Below, in pieces: positions 35,785 through 44,993 of a stretch of 64,000 bases of DNA. The translations under genes and the position numbers were made by a program. Source of the DNA: Paracoccaceae bacterium (GTDB lineage: Bacteria; Pseudomonadota; Alphaproteobacteria; Rhodobacterales; Rhodobacteraceae); assembly GCA_902512685.1 (NCBI GenBank), contig CABXKH010000002.1, forward strand, positions 1 to 64,000, given 5' to 3'. The notes beneath the pieces are model-generated. The model saw only the letters and a list, made by a program, of their open reading frames with translations. It did no database searches and was not told the DNA's origin. Within the stretch, counting starts at the first letter, position 1; the number at the start of each line of letters is the position of its first letter.

Positions 35785-36708
35785 ATGCTCAACCTGATTG
35801 TGCGCCGTGTGGCGATTGCCATTCCGACTTTACTGATTATTTTGGTTATTTCATTTTTGCTAATGCATGCAGCGCCCGGAGGGCCGTTTACTTCGGAAAA
35901 GCCGCTGCCGCCGCAAGTGCTGGCCAATATCGAGGCAAAATACGGTCTTGATCAGCCAATTTACAAACAAATGATTAATTATACCGTCGGGATATTGACG
36001 GAATTCGATTTTGGTCCCTCGTTTAAATACAAAGACCGCACGGTGAACGAGATTATCGCCCAGGGATTTCCGGTGACAATGACTTATGGCGTTTGGTCAT
36101 TTATTGTTGCGGTGTTCTTCGGTATTCCGCTCGGCCTGATTGCGGCGTTGCGGCAAAATACCAAAACGGATTATTTTGCTGTGAGTTTTTCAATCACCGC
36201 CAGCGTGTTGCCAAATTTTGTGATGGCACCGCTGTTGATTTTGGTGTTCACCTTGTGGCTCGGGCTTTTACCGGGCGGTGGGTGGAACGACGGCAGTTGG
36301 CAAAACCTTGTGCTGCCGGTGATTGCGCTGTCCACATCCTATACGGCTGAGCTAACGCGCCTAACGCGGGCCTCATTGCTTGAGGTGTTGCGGTCGAATT
36401 ATATCCGGACGGCGCGGGCCAAAGGCCTGCCGGAGCGAACGGTTATTCTGCGCCATGCGCTCAAGCCGGCAATGCTGCCGGTGATTACCTATCTGGGGCC
36501 GATGTTTGTCGGGCTCATCACCGGCTCTTTCATCATCGATTCAATTTTTTCAACCGGCGGCATGGGGTATTTCTTTGTCAATTCGGCGTTGAACCGTGAT
36601 TATTCTGTCATGCTTGGTATCACCTTGCTCGCGGGCGGATTGGTGGTTCTGTTCAATCTAATCGTCGATTTGGCCTATGGCTGGCTAGATCCGCAGATCA
36701 GGTATTGA
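35785..36708 (+). CDS. oppB: Oligopeptide ABC transporter permease OppB
   Basis: Inner-membrane permease of 307 residues with six hydrophobic segments. The N-terminal signature (IVRRVAIAIPTLLIILVISF) and the EAA loop that contacts the ATPases (NYIRTARAKGLPERTVILRH) are typical of OppB/DppB. Starts 84 bases after oppA and 4 bases before oppC. Confidence 0.95.
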   Translation: MLNLIVRRVAIAIPTLLIILVISFLLMHAAPGGPFTSEKPLPPQVLANIEAKYGLDQPIYKQMINYTVGILTEFDFGPSFKYKDRTVNEIIAQGFPVTMTYGVWSFIVAVFFGIPLGLIAALRQNTKTDYFAVSFSITASVLPNFVMAPLLILVFTLWLGLLPGGGWNDGSWQNLVLPVIALSTSYTAELTRLTRASLLEVLRSNYIRTARAKGLPERTVILRHALKPAMLPVITYLGPMFVGLITGSFIIDSIFSTGGMGYFFVNSALNRDYSVMLGITLLAGGLVVLFNLIVDLAYGWLDPQIRY

Positions 36709-36712
36709 ACTA

Positions 36713-37648
36713 ATGATAGATTTGACCGCCAAGAAAAAACTTAATTTGGATGATTTTGATCTGTCGTCTGGCGATGAAATGAAAGGCCGCTCGCTTTGGG
36801 TGGATGCGCGCATCCGCTATGCGAAAAACAAAATGGCATCAATCTGTCTTTTTGTGCTGATCCTTATTTGTATTTTTTCGATATTTGGCAATTTTTTTGC
36901 CGCTTTCAGCATTGAAGAAATTGACTGGGCTGTGTTGGGGATGACCTATGAAAAAGGCTACCCCAGTTTGGAAACGGGGCATTATTTTGGCACGGATGAA
37001 ATGGGGCGTGATCTTTATGCCCGTGTGGTGCAAGGCAGTCGAATTTCACTTGCGGTTGGATTTATTGGCGCCATTATTAGCACTTTTGTGGGTACAATAT
37101 ATGGCGCGATTTCGGGTTATATTGGGGGCCGTGTTGATGGCTTGATGATGCGGATTGTGGATATTTTGATCGCGATCCCGTTCATGTTTGTACTGATCCT
37201 TTTCTTGGTGGTGTTCGGGCGCTCCATCTTGATGATCTTTGTGGGCATTGCGCTCTTTAGCTGGCTTGGCATGGCGCGGGTGGCGCGCGGGCAAACCATG
37301 ACGCTGAAGAACAAAGAGTTTATTGAAGCCGCGCGGGCCACAGGGGTGTCGCAGTTTACCATTGTTATTCGCCACATCGTGCCGAATTTACTGGGCATTG
37401 TAATTGTCTACGGATCACTGATGATCCCGGGGTTTATCATGGCAGAAAGCTTTATTTCCTTTCTCGGCCTTGGTGTGCAAGAGCCCAATACAAGCTGGGG
37501 CGCATTGATTTCTGAAGGGGCAGGGACCATGACTTATGGCACCATTTGGCAGCTGGCCTTTCCGCTGTTTTTCTTTACGGTCACGATGTTTTGTTTTTAC
37601 TTTATTGGCGATGGTCTACGCGATGCGTTTGACCCCAAAGATCGGTAG
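36713..37648 (+). CDS. oppC: Oligopeptide ABC transporter permease OppC
   Basis: Second permease subunit, 311 residues, with the OppC-specific N-terminal extension before the first helix (RSLWVDARIRYAKNKMASIC), the conserved HYFGTDEMGRDLYARVVQG loop and the EAA loop (FIEAARATGVSQFTIVIRH). Spaced 4 bases from oppB and 8 from oppD, so all are co-translated. Confidence 0.95.
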   Translation: MIDLTAKKKLNLDDFDLSSGDEMKGRSLWVDARIRYAKNKMASICLFVLILICIFSIFGNFFAAFSIEEIDWAVLGMTYEKGYPSLETGHYFGTDEMGRDLYARVVQGSRISLAVGFIGAIISTFVGTIYGAISGYIGGRVDGLMMRIVDILIAIPFMFVLILFLVVFGRSILMIFVGIALFSWLGMARVARGQTMTLKNKEFIEAARATGVSQFTIVIRHIVPNLLGIVIVYGSLMIPGFIMAESFISFLGLGVQEPNTSWGALISEGAGTMTYGTIWQLAFPLFFFTVTMFCFYFIGDGLRDAFDPKDR

Positions 37649-37656
37649 GGGTCGCA

Positions 37657-38622
37657 ATGGCATTACTAAAAGTTGAAAATCTGTCGGTTGAATTTCAAAC
37701 CAATGATGGCGCTGTGCAGGCGGTCAAAGATCTGAGCTTTGAGCTGGAAAAGGGGCATTCCTTGGCAATTGTCGGGGAAAGCGGATCCGGTAAATCGCAA
37801 ACCGCTTTTTCAATCATGGGCCTGCTGGCCGAAAATGGACGCAGCAGCGGCCGGGTTCTGATCGAAGGAAAAGACATTCTTAACCTTCCGATCTCTGAGC
37901 TCAATACATATCGTGCCGAAAAAATGGCTATGATTTTTCAAGATCCGATGACCTCGCTCAACCCCTATCTGCGAGTGTCAGAGCAGATGGTCGAGGTTTT
38001 GATACATCATCGGGGCATGAGCAAACGTGAGGCTACGGCGCGGGCCATCGCAATGCTGGATGCAGTGCGTATACCCGAAGCTAAAAACCGCGTGCATATG
38101 TATCCGCATGAATTTTCTGGCGGGATGCGGCAACGGGTGATGATCGCGATGGCGCTTTTGTGCGAGCCAGAATTATTGATTGCCGATGAACCAACAACGG
38201 CCCTAGATGTGACGGTTCAAGATCAAATTATGTCTTTGCTGAGTGATTTGCAAAAAGAGTTTCAAATGTCGCTGGTCTTGATCACCCATGATCTGGGCAT
38301 CGTGGCCCAGAGCTGCGAAAAAGTTTTGGTGCTTTATGGGGGGCAAATGATGGAATATGATGACATCAAGCCATTGTTTGCCAGACCTGGCCACCCCTAT
38401 ACTCAGGCGCTTTTATCCGCGATCCCTCGGCTGGATCAAGGCAATGACGCATTGAATGCTATTCCGGGAAATCCACCCAATATGATGAATATGCCCAAGG
38501 GCTGCCCATTTTCGCCCCGCTGTGAGTATGTGGTGGACCATTGCAGAACCGACCGCGCGATTGTTGTGCCCAGCGGCAGCGGTTTGCGCGCCTGCCACAA
38601 ACCCAAGGAGGAATTGGTATGA
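37657..38622 (+). CDS. oppD: Oligopeptide ABC transporter ATPase OppD
   Basis: ATP-binding subunit of 321 residues. Walker A is GESGSGKSQ, the Q-loop is FQDPMTSLNPY, the ABC signature FSGGMRQR, Walker B LLIADEPTTALDV and the H-loop His is in LITHDLG. The C-terminal oligo_HPY region (RPGHPYTQALLSAIP, then CPFSPRC) carries cysteines that in some members bind a [4Fe-4S] cluster. The stop overlaps the oppF start (ATGA). Confidence 0.95.
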   Translation: MALLKVENLSVEFQTNDGAVQAVKDLSFELEKGHSLAIVGESGSGKSQTAFSIMGLLAENGRSSGRVLIEGKDILNLPISELNTYRAEKMAMIFQDPMTSLNPYLRVSEQMVEVLIHHRGMSKREATARAIAMLDAVRIPEAKNRVHMYPHEFSGGMRQRVMIAMALLCEPELLIADEPTTALDVTVQDQIMSLLSDLQKEFQMSLVLITHDLGIVAQSCEKVLVLYGGQMMEYDDIKPLFARPGHPYTQALLSAIPRLDQGNDALNAIPGNPPNMMNMPKGCPFSPRCEYVVDHCRTDRAIVVPSGSGLRACHKPKEELV

Positions 38623-39623
38623 CGACGCCCGAGCCAATTCTATCTGTACGCGATCTATCCGTGGTGTTTGAAGTTGTCCGCCGCGGTGCCATGCCCTGGA
38701 CACCGAAGGATAAACTGAGGGCGGTGGATAATATCAGCTTTGATCTTTATCCTGGTCAAACCCTTGGGGTGGTCGGGGAAAGCGGCTGCGGCAAATCCAC
38801 TTTGGCGCGTGCGATTATCCGTATGTTGCCAGCTGAAACAGGACAAGTTCTGTGGCTGGGGCAGGATTTAGTCAGCACAAGCGATGCTGCAATGAAAGAA
38901 AAACGCCGCGATCTGCAGATGATTTTCCAAGACCCACTGGCTTCGCTTGATCCGCGGATGACAATTGGCGAAATTGTTGCCGAACCGCTAAAGACCCATT
39001 TTCCACGCATGAGCAAAGCCGAGCGCGGGGTAAAAGTGCGGCAGGTACTGGAAAAAGTTGGAATTCTGCCGAATTTGATCAACCGCTATCCGCATGAGTT
39101 TTCCGGCGGCCAATGCCAGCGGATCGGGATCGCAAGGGCCTTGATCATCAATCCTAAACTGATCATCTGTGATGAGCCGGTCTCGGCGCTGGATGTGTCG
39201 ATTCAAGCGCAGGTGATCAACCTGTTGATGGAATTGCAGAGCGAGCTGGGTCTATCGCTGGTGTTCATCGCGCATGATCTAAGCGTGGTAAAGCATATTT
39301 CGGATCGGGTGATGGTGCTATACTTGGGAAATATGGTTGAATTTGCCGGCAGCGAAGATTTTTATACCCGTCCGCTGCATCCCTATGCTCAGGCATTGAT
39401 CGCATCGGTGCCTGTGCCGGATCCAACGGTTCCAAAAAAGCCACAGGATGCGTTGATTGCAGGGGATTTGCCATCGCCGATTAATCCGCCCTCGGGCTGC
39501 GTTTTTCGCACCCGGTGCCGTCATTCGACAGATATTTGCGCAGAACAAAAACCGGTCCCAGATACGGCAAACAAAGATCATTTGGTCGCCTGTCATCATT
39601 GGCGGCAGGTCAATGCTGGATAA
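38619..39623 (+). CDS. oppF: Oligopeptide ABC transporter ATPase OppF
   Basis: Second ATPase subunit, 334 residues. Walker A GESGCGKST, signature FSGGQCQRIG, Walker B LIICDEPVSALDV, and the C-terminal HPYAQALIASVPVPDP with a CVFRTRCRH cysteine motif. The ATG at 38619 follows AAGGAGGAATTGGT and overlaps the oppD stop; an in-frame ATG at 38541 lies inside oppD and is rejected. Its last codons overlap the start of the GNAT gene. Confidence 0.95.
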   Translation: MTTPEPILSVRDLSVVFEVVRRGAMPWTPKDKLRAVDNISFDLYPGQTLGVVGESGCGKSTLARAIIRMLPAETGQVLWLGQDLVSTSDAAMKEKRRDLQMIFQDPLASLDPRMTIGEIVAEPLKTHFPRMSKAERGVKVRQVLEKVGILPNLINRYPHEFSGGQCQRIGIARALIINPKLIICDEPVSALDVSIQAQVINLLMELQSELGLSLVFIAHDLSVVKHISDRVMVLYLGNMVEFAGSEDFYTRPLHPYAQALIASVPVPDPTVPKKPQDALIAGDLPSPINPPSGCVFRTRCRHSTDICAEQKPVPDTANKDHLVACHHWRQVNAG

Positions 39624-40425
39624 GTTATCGCTGGGCTTGCGCACCGAGCTCATGATGCTGAAACCCTTTGGCGGGCTAACATCGCACTTTGATTGTTTGC
39701 AATTTGTATCGCCGGCGATGCCGGATTACTTTTTTGGCAATTGCCTGATTTTTTCTAAGCCACCTGAGGCGGGTGATTTTTCCCGTTGGACATCGCGGTT
39801 TGAAGCCTTGTTCGCAGAGATGGCAGGCATTCGGCACCAGACATTTCTATGGCCCAGCCACCGCTTTGATCCATCAGATATTTTGCTCTTTACAGAAGCC
39901 GGTTTTGAACTTGATGCGACGACTGTAATGGCCAGTACGCACCCTAAAGCGCACAGATCTTTAGGGCGGGGAATTGCACTGCGCCAAGTGACATCTGATG
40001 CAGACTGGCAAGCCGCGTCTGATCTTCAGATTTCGGTTGGTTTAGAGGATATGGAATACGCTGGCTACAGTGATTTTGAACGCCGTAGGATGGCAGTTTT
40101 GCGGCGCTGGGCCGAAGCTGGTAATGGCGGTTGGTTCGGGGCTTTTGAAGGCTCTAAATTGGTTGGCTCACTTGGTCTTTATGTTGAAAACGGGTTGGCC
40201 CGTTATCAGGCGGTTGGCACGCATAAAAAATATCGCGGGCGCGGCATCGCTGGCGCTTTGCTTGAATTTGCGGCGCAGTGTAGCGCAGAGCAGCATAACG
40301 TTGAGCAGTTTGTGATCATTGCCGATCAGGACAGCACTGCGCATCGGCTTTATCTAAAGAGCGGATTTGATTTTCATTCCGCTGAGCATGCGCTCATGCG
40401 TGCGCCCCAATCCAAACCTGACTGA
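39613..40425 (+). CDS. GNAT family N-acetyltransferase
   Basis: A 270-residue protein. The C-terminal half is a GNAT domain: VGTHKKYRGRGIAGALLEFA is the acetyl-CoA pyrophosphate-binding motif A, and HRLYLKSGFDFHS is motif B. The N-terminal half (MLDKLSLGLRTELMMLKPFG) is less typical and may be a degenerate second GNAT copy. The ATG at 39613 overlaps the oppF stop by 11 bases, so it is coupled to the peptide importer and may act on imported peptides or amino acids; that link is inference. Confidence 0.85.
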   Translation: MLDKLSLGLRTELMMLKPFGGLTSHFDCLQFVSPAMPDYFFGNCLIFSKPPEAGDFSRWTSRFEALFAEMAGIRHQTFLWPSHRFDPSDILLFTEAGFELDATTVMASTHPKAHRSLGRGIALRQVTSDADWQAASDLQISVGLEDMEYAGYSDFERRRMAVLRRWAEAGNGGWFGAFEGSKLVGSLGLYVENGLARYQAVGTHKKYRGRGIAGALLEFAAQCSAEQHNVEQFVIIADQDSTAHRLYLKSGFDFHSAEHALMRAPQSKPD

Positions 40426-40444
40426 CTGCAAAAAAGTAAAAAGC

Positions 40445-40990
40445 TCAGTGAGATTTTTCGCTCAAGTAGCGCAATTCGGCCATTAGCCCCTTGATTGCTG
40501 TGAAGTAGCGCTCGTTTGTAAGATTGCCCTCTTCGTCAAATTCTTGCGCGGCATTGGCCACGGCAACCATAGGCGCCGAAATCAGCTGCGCTCCAAAGGG
40601 GGTCAGGCAGTGGCGCAGCATATATTGCGCTGTTTCGCCCCCCGAGCGACCACTCGCGGCGCTCATCACTGCCACTGGCTTGGTTTTCCATACTCCGCCT
40701 GGAACACGGCTCACCCAATCCAAGCCGTTCTTAAGAGCGCCTGATAGGCCCTTGTTATACTCAGGTCCGACCACAATAATCCCATCAGCGGATTTAATTG
40801 CATCGGCAAGATGTTGAACCTGTTCCGGAATGCCATCGCGGTCCTCAAGATCCTCGTCATAAAGTGGCAGATTGAGCGAGATTTCTTGATAACTGCAAGG
40901 TCCAAAAAGCTGAACGGCTTGGTTCAGTAATTTTCGGTTATAGGACTGTGTTCTCAAAGATCCGCACAGACCGAGTATCGTTGGTGTCAT
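40445..40990 (-). CDS. NADPH-dependent FMN reductase family protein
   Basis: A 181-residue flavodoxin-like protein. The FMN phosphate loop GSLRTQSYNRKLL is at residues 10-22, and VGPEYNKGLSGALKNGLDWV matches the NADPH-dependent FMN reductase (YieF/ChrR-like) family, which reduces quinones, azo dyes or chromate. Natural substrate not predictable. Converges on the GNAT gene with 19 bases between stops. Confidence 0.92.
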   Translation of the reverse strand: MTPTILGLCGSLRTQSYNRKLLNQAVQLFGPCSYQEISLNLPLYDEDLEDRDGIPEQVQHLADAIKSADGIIVVGPEYNKGLSGALKNGLDWVSRVPGGVWKTKPVAVMSAASGRSGGETAQYMLRHCLTPFGAQLISAPMVAVANAAQEFDEEGNLTNERYFTAIKGLMAELRYLSEKSH

Positions 40991-41053
40991 TGGCGAAATG
41001 CCCCTATGCTTTTTCGCAATCTAGCTTGGCTGCCGCGCAGGCATAAAATAAAG

Positions 41054-41212
41054 TGGCGGGACCGTAGCAACCGTAGGGTGTTTTATTCCCGAGGACCTGT
41101 GTGAACAGGTGGGCGCCAGGTAAATGGACCAGGATCCAAACAGAGCCAGCTCCCTCGGAAGTGCTTAAGGCCAACGGAATGTAACCGGACACGAGAAGAA
41201 CAGAACCGCCAG
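41054..41212 (-). ncRNA. ssrS: Structured RNA, probable 6S RNA (ssrS)
   Basis: About 159 nt on the minus strand. The ends form a perfect closing stem (TGGCGG at 41211-41206 with CCGCCA at 41059-41054) followed by TTTATTTTA. An inner stem pairs TTCCGAGG with CCTCGGGAA, and within it lies hairpin ACCTGT-TCAC-ACAGGT. This long rod with internal bulges and this size fit 6S RNA, which binds the housekeeping RNA polymerase. A promoter precedes it: TTGCTT, 17-base spacer, TAGCTG, six bases before the RNA. The 6S identity is from shape and size; I could not align it to a known sequence. A 92-residue open frame over it is rejected as a gene. Confidence 0.5.
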
Positions 41213-41302
41213 TTTGACAGCTAGGCCTTGAGGGGCCAAAAAGCAAGTCCAGTGGCGGAATGTTGCCTTGCAAAATCATCATTAATTTTCCATCCTTTTC
41301 TG

Positions 41303-41752
41303 ATGGAGATATTCACCTCAAAACAACTAACGCCGGGTCAGAAGCTGGCGCGCGGCGCGGCGCGTCATTTAACCAGCTTGGGATATGCCAGTATTGAAGA
41401 GTTCGTGCCCAGCAGAGGGCTGCGGGTGGATATCATGGCGCTTGGGCCAAAGGGCGAGCTGTGGATTGTTGAATGCAAATCATCGCGTGAAGATTTCACC
41501 GGTGATGATAAATGGCATAATTATCTGCAGTGGTGTGACCGCTATTTTTGGGCGGTAGATGCCGATTTTCCAACCGACCTTTTACCAGCTGAGCATGGGT
41601 TGATTATAGCGGATGCCTATGATGGCGAAATTATTCGTAACGCCCCATTGGCGCCGCTGGCTGCTGCACGTCGCAAGGCACTGCTACAAAAGTTCGCCTT
41701 TCATGCAGCGCGGCGGTTGCAGCGGTGGCGCGATCCTGAATTTTACTTGTGA
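41303..41752 (+). CDS. mmcB: MmcB family DNA repair protein
   Basis: A 149-residue protein with a nuclease-like core: RVDIMALGPKGELWIVECKS contains the D-(x)n-E-x-K pattern of PD-(D/E)XK nucleases, and DDKWHNYLQWCDRYFWAVD follows. This is the MmcB family, first noted among DNA-damage-induced genes of Caulobacter. The ATG at 41303 gives the family N-terminus; the open frame reaches back to 41228 but overlaps the RNA promoter. I see no GTTC-N7-GTTC LexA box directly upstream here. Confidence 0.85.
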   Translation: MEIFTSKQLTPGQKLARGAARHLTSLGYASIEEFVPSRGLRVDIMALGPKGELWIVECKSSREDFTGDDKWHNYLQWCDRYFWAVDADFPTDLLPAEHGLIIADAYDGEIIRNAPLAPLAAARRKALLQKFAFHAARRLQRWRDPEFYL

Positions 41753-41754
41753 AG

Positions 41755-41946
41755 TTAGGACTTTAACAAGCTGCGCGCGCCTTTTGCGGCGGCGATGATT
41801 TCCTGCGCGATCTCATCTGCCTCATCGGGATCAAAATCCATTGGAAGCTCGATGGCACCGCCAGAGACATATATCCGCACCATACCGGTGTCGGTTGGAC
41901 CGATTTGCAGGTTGGTTTCAATTTCGGATGGTGTGTTGATACCCAT
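41755..41946 (-). CDS. DUF6324 family small protein
   Basis: A 63-residue acidic protein (MGINTPSEIETNLQIGPTD, then GAIELPMDFDPDEADEIAQE). Its size and this closing helix match DUF6324, found in Rhodobacterales and of unknown function. GAGGAG lies 8 bases before the ATG at 41946. It converges on mmcB with 2 bases between stops. A longer frame to 42063 has no ribosome site and is rejected. Confidence 0.75.
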   Translation of the reverse strand: MGINTPSEIETNLQIGPTDTGMVRIYVSGGAIELPMDFDPDEADEIAQEIIAAAKGARSLLKS

Positions 41947-42096
41947 ATGTGCGGCTCCTCGTTCGGTTATAGGGCTTACTTGGCCTTGGGCGGTTTTGCA
42001 AGATCGCCATAGTTTGCAAAAAATGGGCTTTGCTGGCATTCTTAACCTCAATAACCCTTGCAATTGTGCCCGTGCAAAGTTACATCGCGTGCCAGT

Positions 42097-42173
42097 GCCG
42101 CCTTAGCTCAGTAGGTTAGAGCGCTGGATTGTGGATCCAGAGGTCCCCCGTTCAAGCCGGGGAGGCGGTACCA
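42097..42173 (+). tRNA. tRNA-His (GUG)
   Basis: A 77-nt cloverleaf including encoded CCA. Acceptor GCCGCCT pairs with AGGCGGT; anticodon loop contains GTG between stems CTGGA and TCCAG; T arm is CCCCG-TTCAAGC-CGGGG. The first pair is G1:U72 with discriminator A73, and no C73 partner exists for an added G-1. This is the exceptional alphaproteobacterial tRNA-His type, unlike the G-1:C73 identity of most life. It lies between a DUF6324 gene and lepA. Confidence 0.95.
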
Positions 42174-42243
42174 TACAGACCTGCACGAAAAATATGCCGG
42201 TAGACGGCAATGCCTAATCTGTAAGTGCGGTGAGAAAGTGCCG

Positions 42244-44043
42244 CTAGCTGTCCATTTTAAGCGCTGAAATAAACGCCTCTTGCGGAATATCGACCTTACC
42301 GAACTGGCGCATTTTCTTTTTGCCGGCCTTTTGTTTGTCCAGCAGCTTGCGCTTACGGGTGGCGTCCCCGCCATAACATTTTGCGGTTACGTCTTTGCGC
42401 AGGGCGGCAAGCGTTTCGCGGGCGATTACTTTGCCGCCAATTGCGGCCTGGATCGGAATTTTAAACATATGGCGCGGGATCAAATCTTTGAGCTTTTCGC
42501 ACATTGCCCGGCCGCGGGTTTCCGAGCGGTCGCGGTGCACCATGATTGACAGCGCATCAACAGGTTCGTCATTGACCAAAATAGACATCTTCACCAGATT
42601 GTCCTCACGGTATCCCGTGAGCTGGTAATCAAAACTGGCATAGCCTTTGGTGACGGATTTTAGGCGGTCATAAAAATCAAACACCACCTCATTAAGCGGA
42701 AGATCGTATACCACCATGGCGCGGCTGCCGGCATAGGTCAGATCAAGTTGAATACCACGCCGGTCCTGACAGAGTTTAAGTACATCGCCGAGAAATTCGT
42801 CAGGCACAAGGATCGTGGCCTTGATGCGCGGTTCTTCTAGATGATCTACTTTGCTTAAATCGGGCATGTCTGCCGGATTATGCAGCTCGATCTGTTCACC
42901 GTCGCGCATGTAAATATGATAAATCACCGAAGGTGCGGTGGTGATCAATTCGATGTTATATTCCCGCTCGATCCGGTCGCGTATCACCTCAAGATGAAGC
43001 AGCCCAAGAAAGCCGCAGCGAAAGCCAAATCCTAGCGCCGCCGAGGTTTCCATTTCAGAGCTAAAGGACGCATCATTGAGCGCCAGTTTTTCAATTGCAT
43101 CGCGCAGATCTTCAAATTCGGCGCTGTCCACCGGAAACAGACCACAGAACACAACTGGCTGGCTGGGTTTGAAACCTTCAAGCGGCACATCAGTGCCCTT
43201 TTTCTCATGCGTTATCGTATCGCCAACGCTGGTGTCACGCACTTGCTTGATGGATGCGGTGATAAAGCCGATTTCTCCGGGGCCAAGGGCCGCGATATCC
43301 TGCATTTCCGGGCGAAACACACCGATCCGGTCAATATGGTGAGTGGACCCATTTGACAGCATCTTGACCCGGTCGCCTTTTTTCAGCACCCCATCCATGA
43401 CCCGCACCAAAACCACAACGCCAAGATAGCTGTCATACCAGCTGTCCACCAGCATGGCTTTTAGTGGGGCCTCACGGTCCCCACCCGGAGCAGGCAGATG
43501 TTTGACAATGGCTTCAAGGGTTTCTTTGATCCCGACGCCGGTTTTTGCACTGACCTGGATCGCCTCGGATGCATCTATCCCGATCACATCTTCGATCTGT
43601 TCGGCCACCCGGTCGCAGTCGCTGGCCGGCAGATCAATTTTATTCAGCACAGGCACAATTTCATGATCTGCATCGATGGCCTGATAGACATTGGCAAGGG
43701 TTTGCGCTTCGACCCCTTGGGTGCTGTCGACCACCAAAAGCGAGCCCTCAACTGCGCGCATAGAGCGGCTGACCTCATAGGCAAAATCCACATGGCCGGG
43801 GGTATCGATAAGGTTGAGCACATAGCTTTCACCATTGTCGGCCTGATAATCAATGCGCACTGTATTGGCTTTGATTGTAATCCCGCGTTCACGCTCGATA
43901 TCCATGGCATCGAGCAGTTGCTCTTTCATATCACGATCTTTCACAGTGCCGGTCGATTGAATAAGCCGGTCAGCCAAAGTCGATTTGCCATGATCGATAT
44001 GCGCAACGATTGAGAAATTGCGGATTTTGTTAAGCTCTGTCAT
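42244..44043 (-). CDS. lepA: Elongation factor 4 (LepA)
   Basis: Ribosomal GTPase of 599 residues acting on translocation and ribosome assembly. G1 is AHIDHGKST, switch [15 protein letters not shown]4 NKIDLP; the C-terminal LepA-specific domain ends in [20 protein letters not shown]. The ATG at 44043 gives [19 protein letters not shown], the normal family start; an upstream in-frame ATG (44139) would add 32 atypical residues. Confidence 0.97.
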   Translation of the reverse strand: MTELNKIRNFSIVAHIDHGKSTLADRLIQSTGTVKDRDMKEQLLDAMDIERERGITIKANTVRIDYQADNGESYVLNLIDTPGHVDFAYEVSRSMRAVEGSLLVVDSTQGVEAQTLANVYQAIDADHEIVPVLNKIDLPASDCDRVAEQIEDVIGIDASEAIQVSAKTGVGIKETLEAIVKHLPAPGGDREAPLKAMLVDSWYDSYLGVVVLVRVMDGVLKKGDRVKMLSNGSTHHIDRIGVFRPEMQDIAALGPGEIGFITASIKQVRDTSVGDTITHEKKGTDVPLEGFKPSQPVVFCGLFPVDSAEFEDLRDAIEKLALNDASFSSEMETSAALGFGFRCGFLGLLHLEVIRDRIEREYNIELITTAPSVIYHIYMRDGEQIELHNPADMPDLSKVDHLEEPRIKATILVPDEFLGDVLKLCQDRRGIQLDLTYAGSRAMVVYDLPLNEVVFDFYDRLKSVTKGYASFDYQLTGYREDNLVKMSILVNDEPVDALSIMVHRDRSETRGRAMCEKLKDLIPRHMFKIPIQAAIGGKVIARETLAALRKDVTAKCYGGDATRKRKLLDKQKAGKKKMRQFGKVDIPQEAFISALKMDS

Positions 44044-44144
44044 GGGCGTGATATGAGTTGATTTTGGGCTTTGGTCAAGGTGCGAATAAACGATTGTTTT
44101 GTTCACGTGCTTTGGAGGGCGTGGCGCAATGCCGCGCAAAGCTG

Positions 44145-44930
44145 TTAAAGAGCGCCGTAATCAAAAAAGACGCGAAGGGAGGCTTCGAACGCGCGCGGTT
44201 GTTCGGCGTGAAGCCAATGACCCGCATTTGGAATTTTGGCAAACCGTGCGGTCGGGAAAAGGGCTTTGATCTGCGGCCGCATCTCAGGGGTCACATAGGT
44301 GCTATCGGCGCCGGATAAAAACAACGTCGGTTTTTCAAACTGCTTGTCGATTTTGGGGAAGCCGATGATTTTTGGCATTTCTTGCTCAAGCACATCCAGA
44401 TTAAGCTTCCAGCGGCGGTTTTTAAGGTCCAAAGACTGGGTGAAAAAACTGTGTAAAGCCGGCTCTTCGATCTGCTTTGCAAGCGCTGATATAGCCTCGG
44501 ATCGCTTTTCGATTTTGCTTAAATCTACAGATCTCATGGCTTTGATATATTGGCTTTGATCATGGCTGTAGCCGACTGGAGCAATATCAGCCACGCAAAG
44601 GCGGTCCACCAATTTGGGGTGCTCAAGCGCTAATATCATCGCCGCTTTGCCGCCCATGGAGTGACCAATAATATTCATCGGCACACCCTCCTGAGCGATC
44701 ACCTTAGCCAGATCTTCGGCCATATCAAAATAGCTGTTGCTTTGATACCAAGGGCTGTCACCATGGTTTCGCTGATCAACCGCTATAACGCGTCTATCTT
44801 TTGCCAATCGTTTGCTGATAATCCCCCAGTTGCGCGCCGATCCATAGAGCCCGTGAACGATCAAAACCGGGGGCAGGGCAGAGCGGTCTTCCGCAGGGTG
44901 GTCAATAAAGTGAAGCATCTTGATGTGCAT
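44145..44930 (-). CDS. Alpha/beta fold hydrolase (YbfF-like esterase)
   Basis: A 261-residue hydrolase with [11 protein letters not shown] oxyanion loop, [14 protein letters not shown], nucleophile elbow GHSMGG (Ser94 approximately) and a final [12 protein letters not shown]is. The DQRNHG and SARNWG segments match the YbfF/ABHD11-like esterases. Substrate unknown. Divergent from the YedK-type gene with 63 bases between starts. Confidence 0.9.
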   Translation of the reverse strand: MHIKMLHFIDHPAEDRSALPPVLIVHGLYGSARNWGIISKRLAKDRRVIAVDQRNHGDSPWYQSNSYFDMAEDLAKVIAQEGVPMNIIGHSMGGKAAMILALEHPKLVDRLCVADIAPVGYSHDQSQYIKAMRSVDLSKIEKRSEAISALAKQIEEPALHSFFTQSLDLKNRRWKLNLDVLEQEMPKIIGFPKIDKQFEKPTLFLSGADSTYVTPEMRPQIKALFPTARFAKIPNAGHWLHAEQPRAFEASLRVFFDYGAL

Positions 44931-44993
44931 AGCGCAGCTCTTGACGGGTGACCAGACTTTCTAATTTCATTTAAGCTTGTTAAAGCTGCAGGG

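Noticed and set aside
41004..41282. 92-residue ORF on the minus strand
   Set aside because: It coincides with the structured RNA and its promoter, has no family resemblance and no convincing ribosome site.
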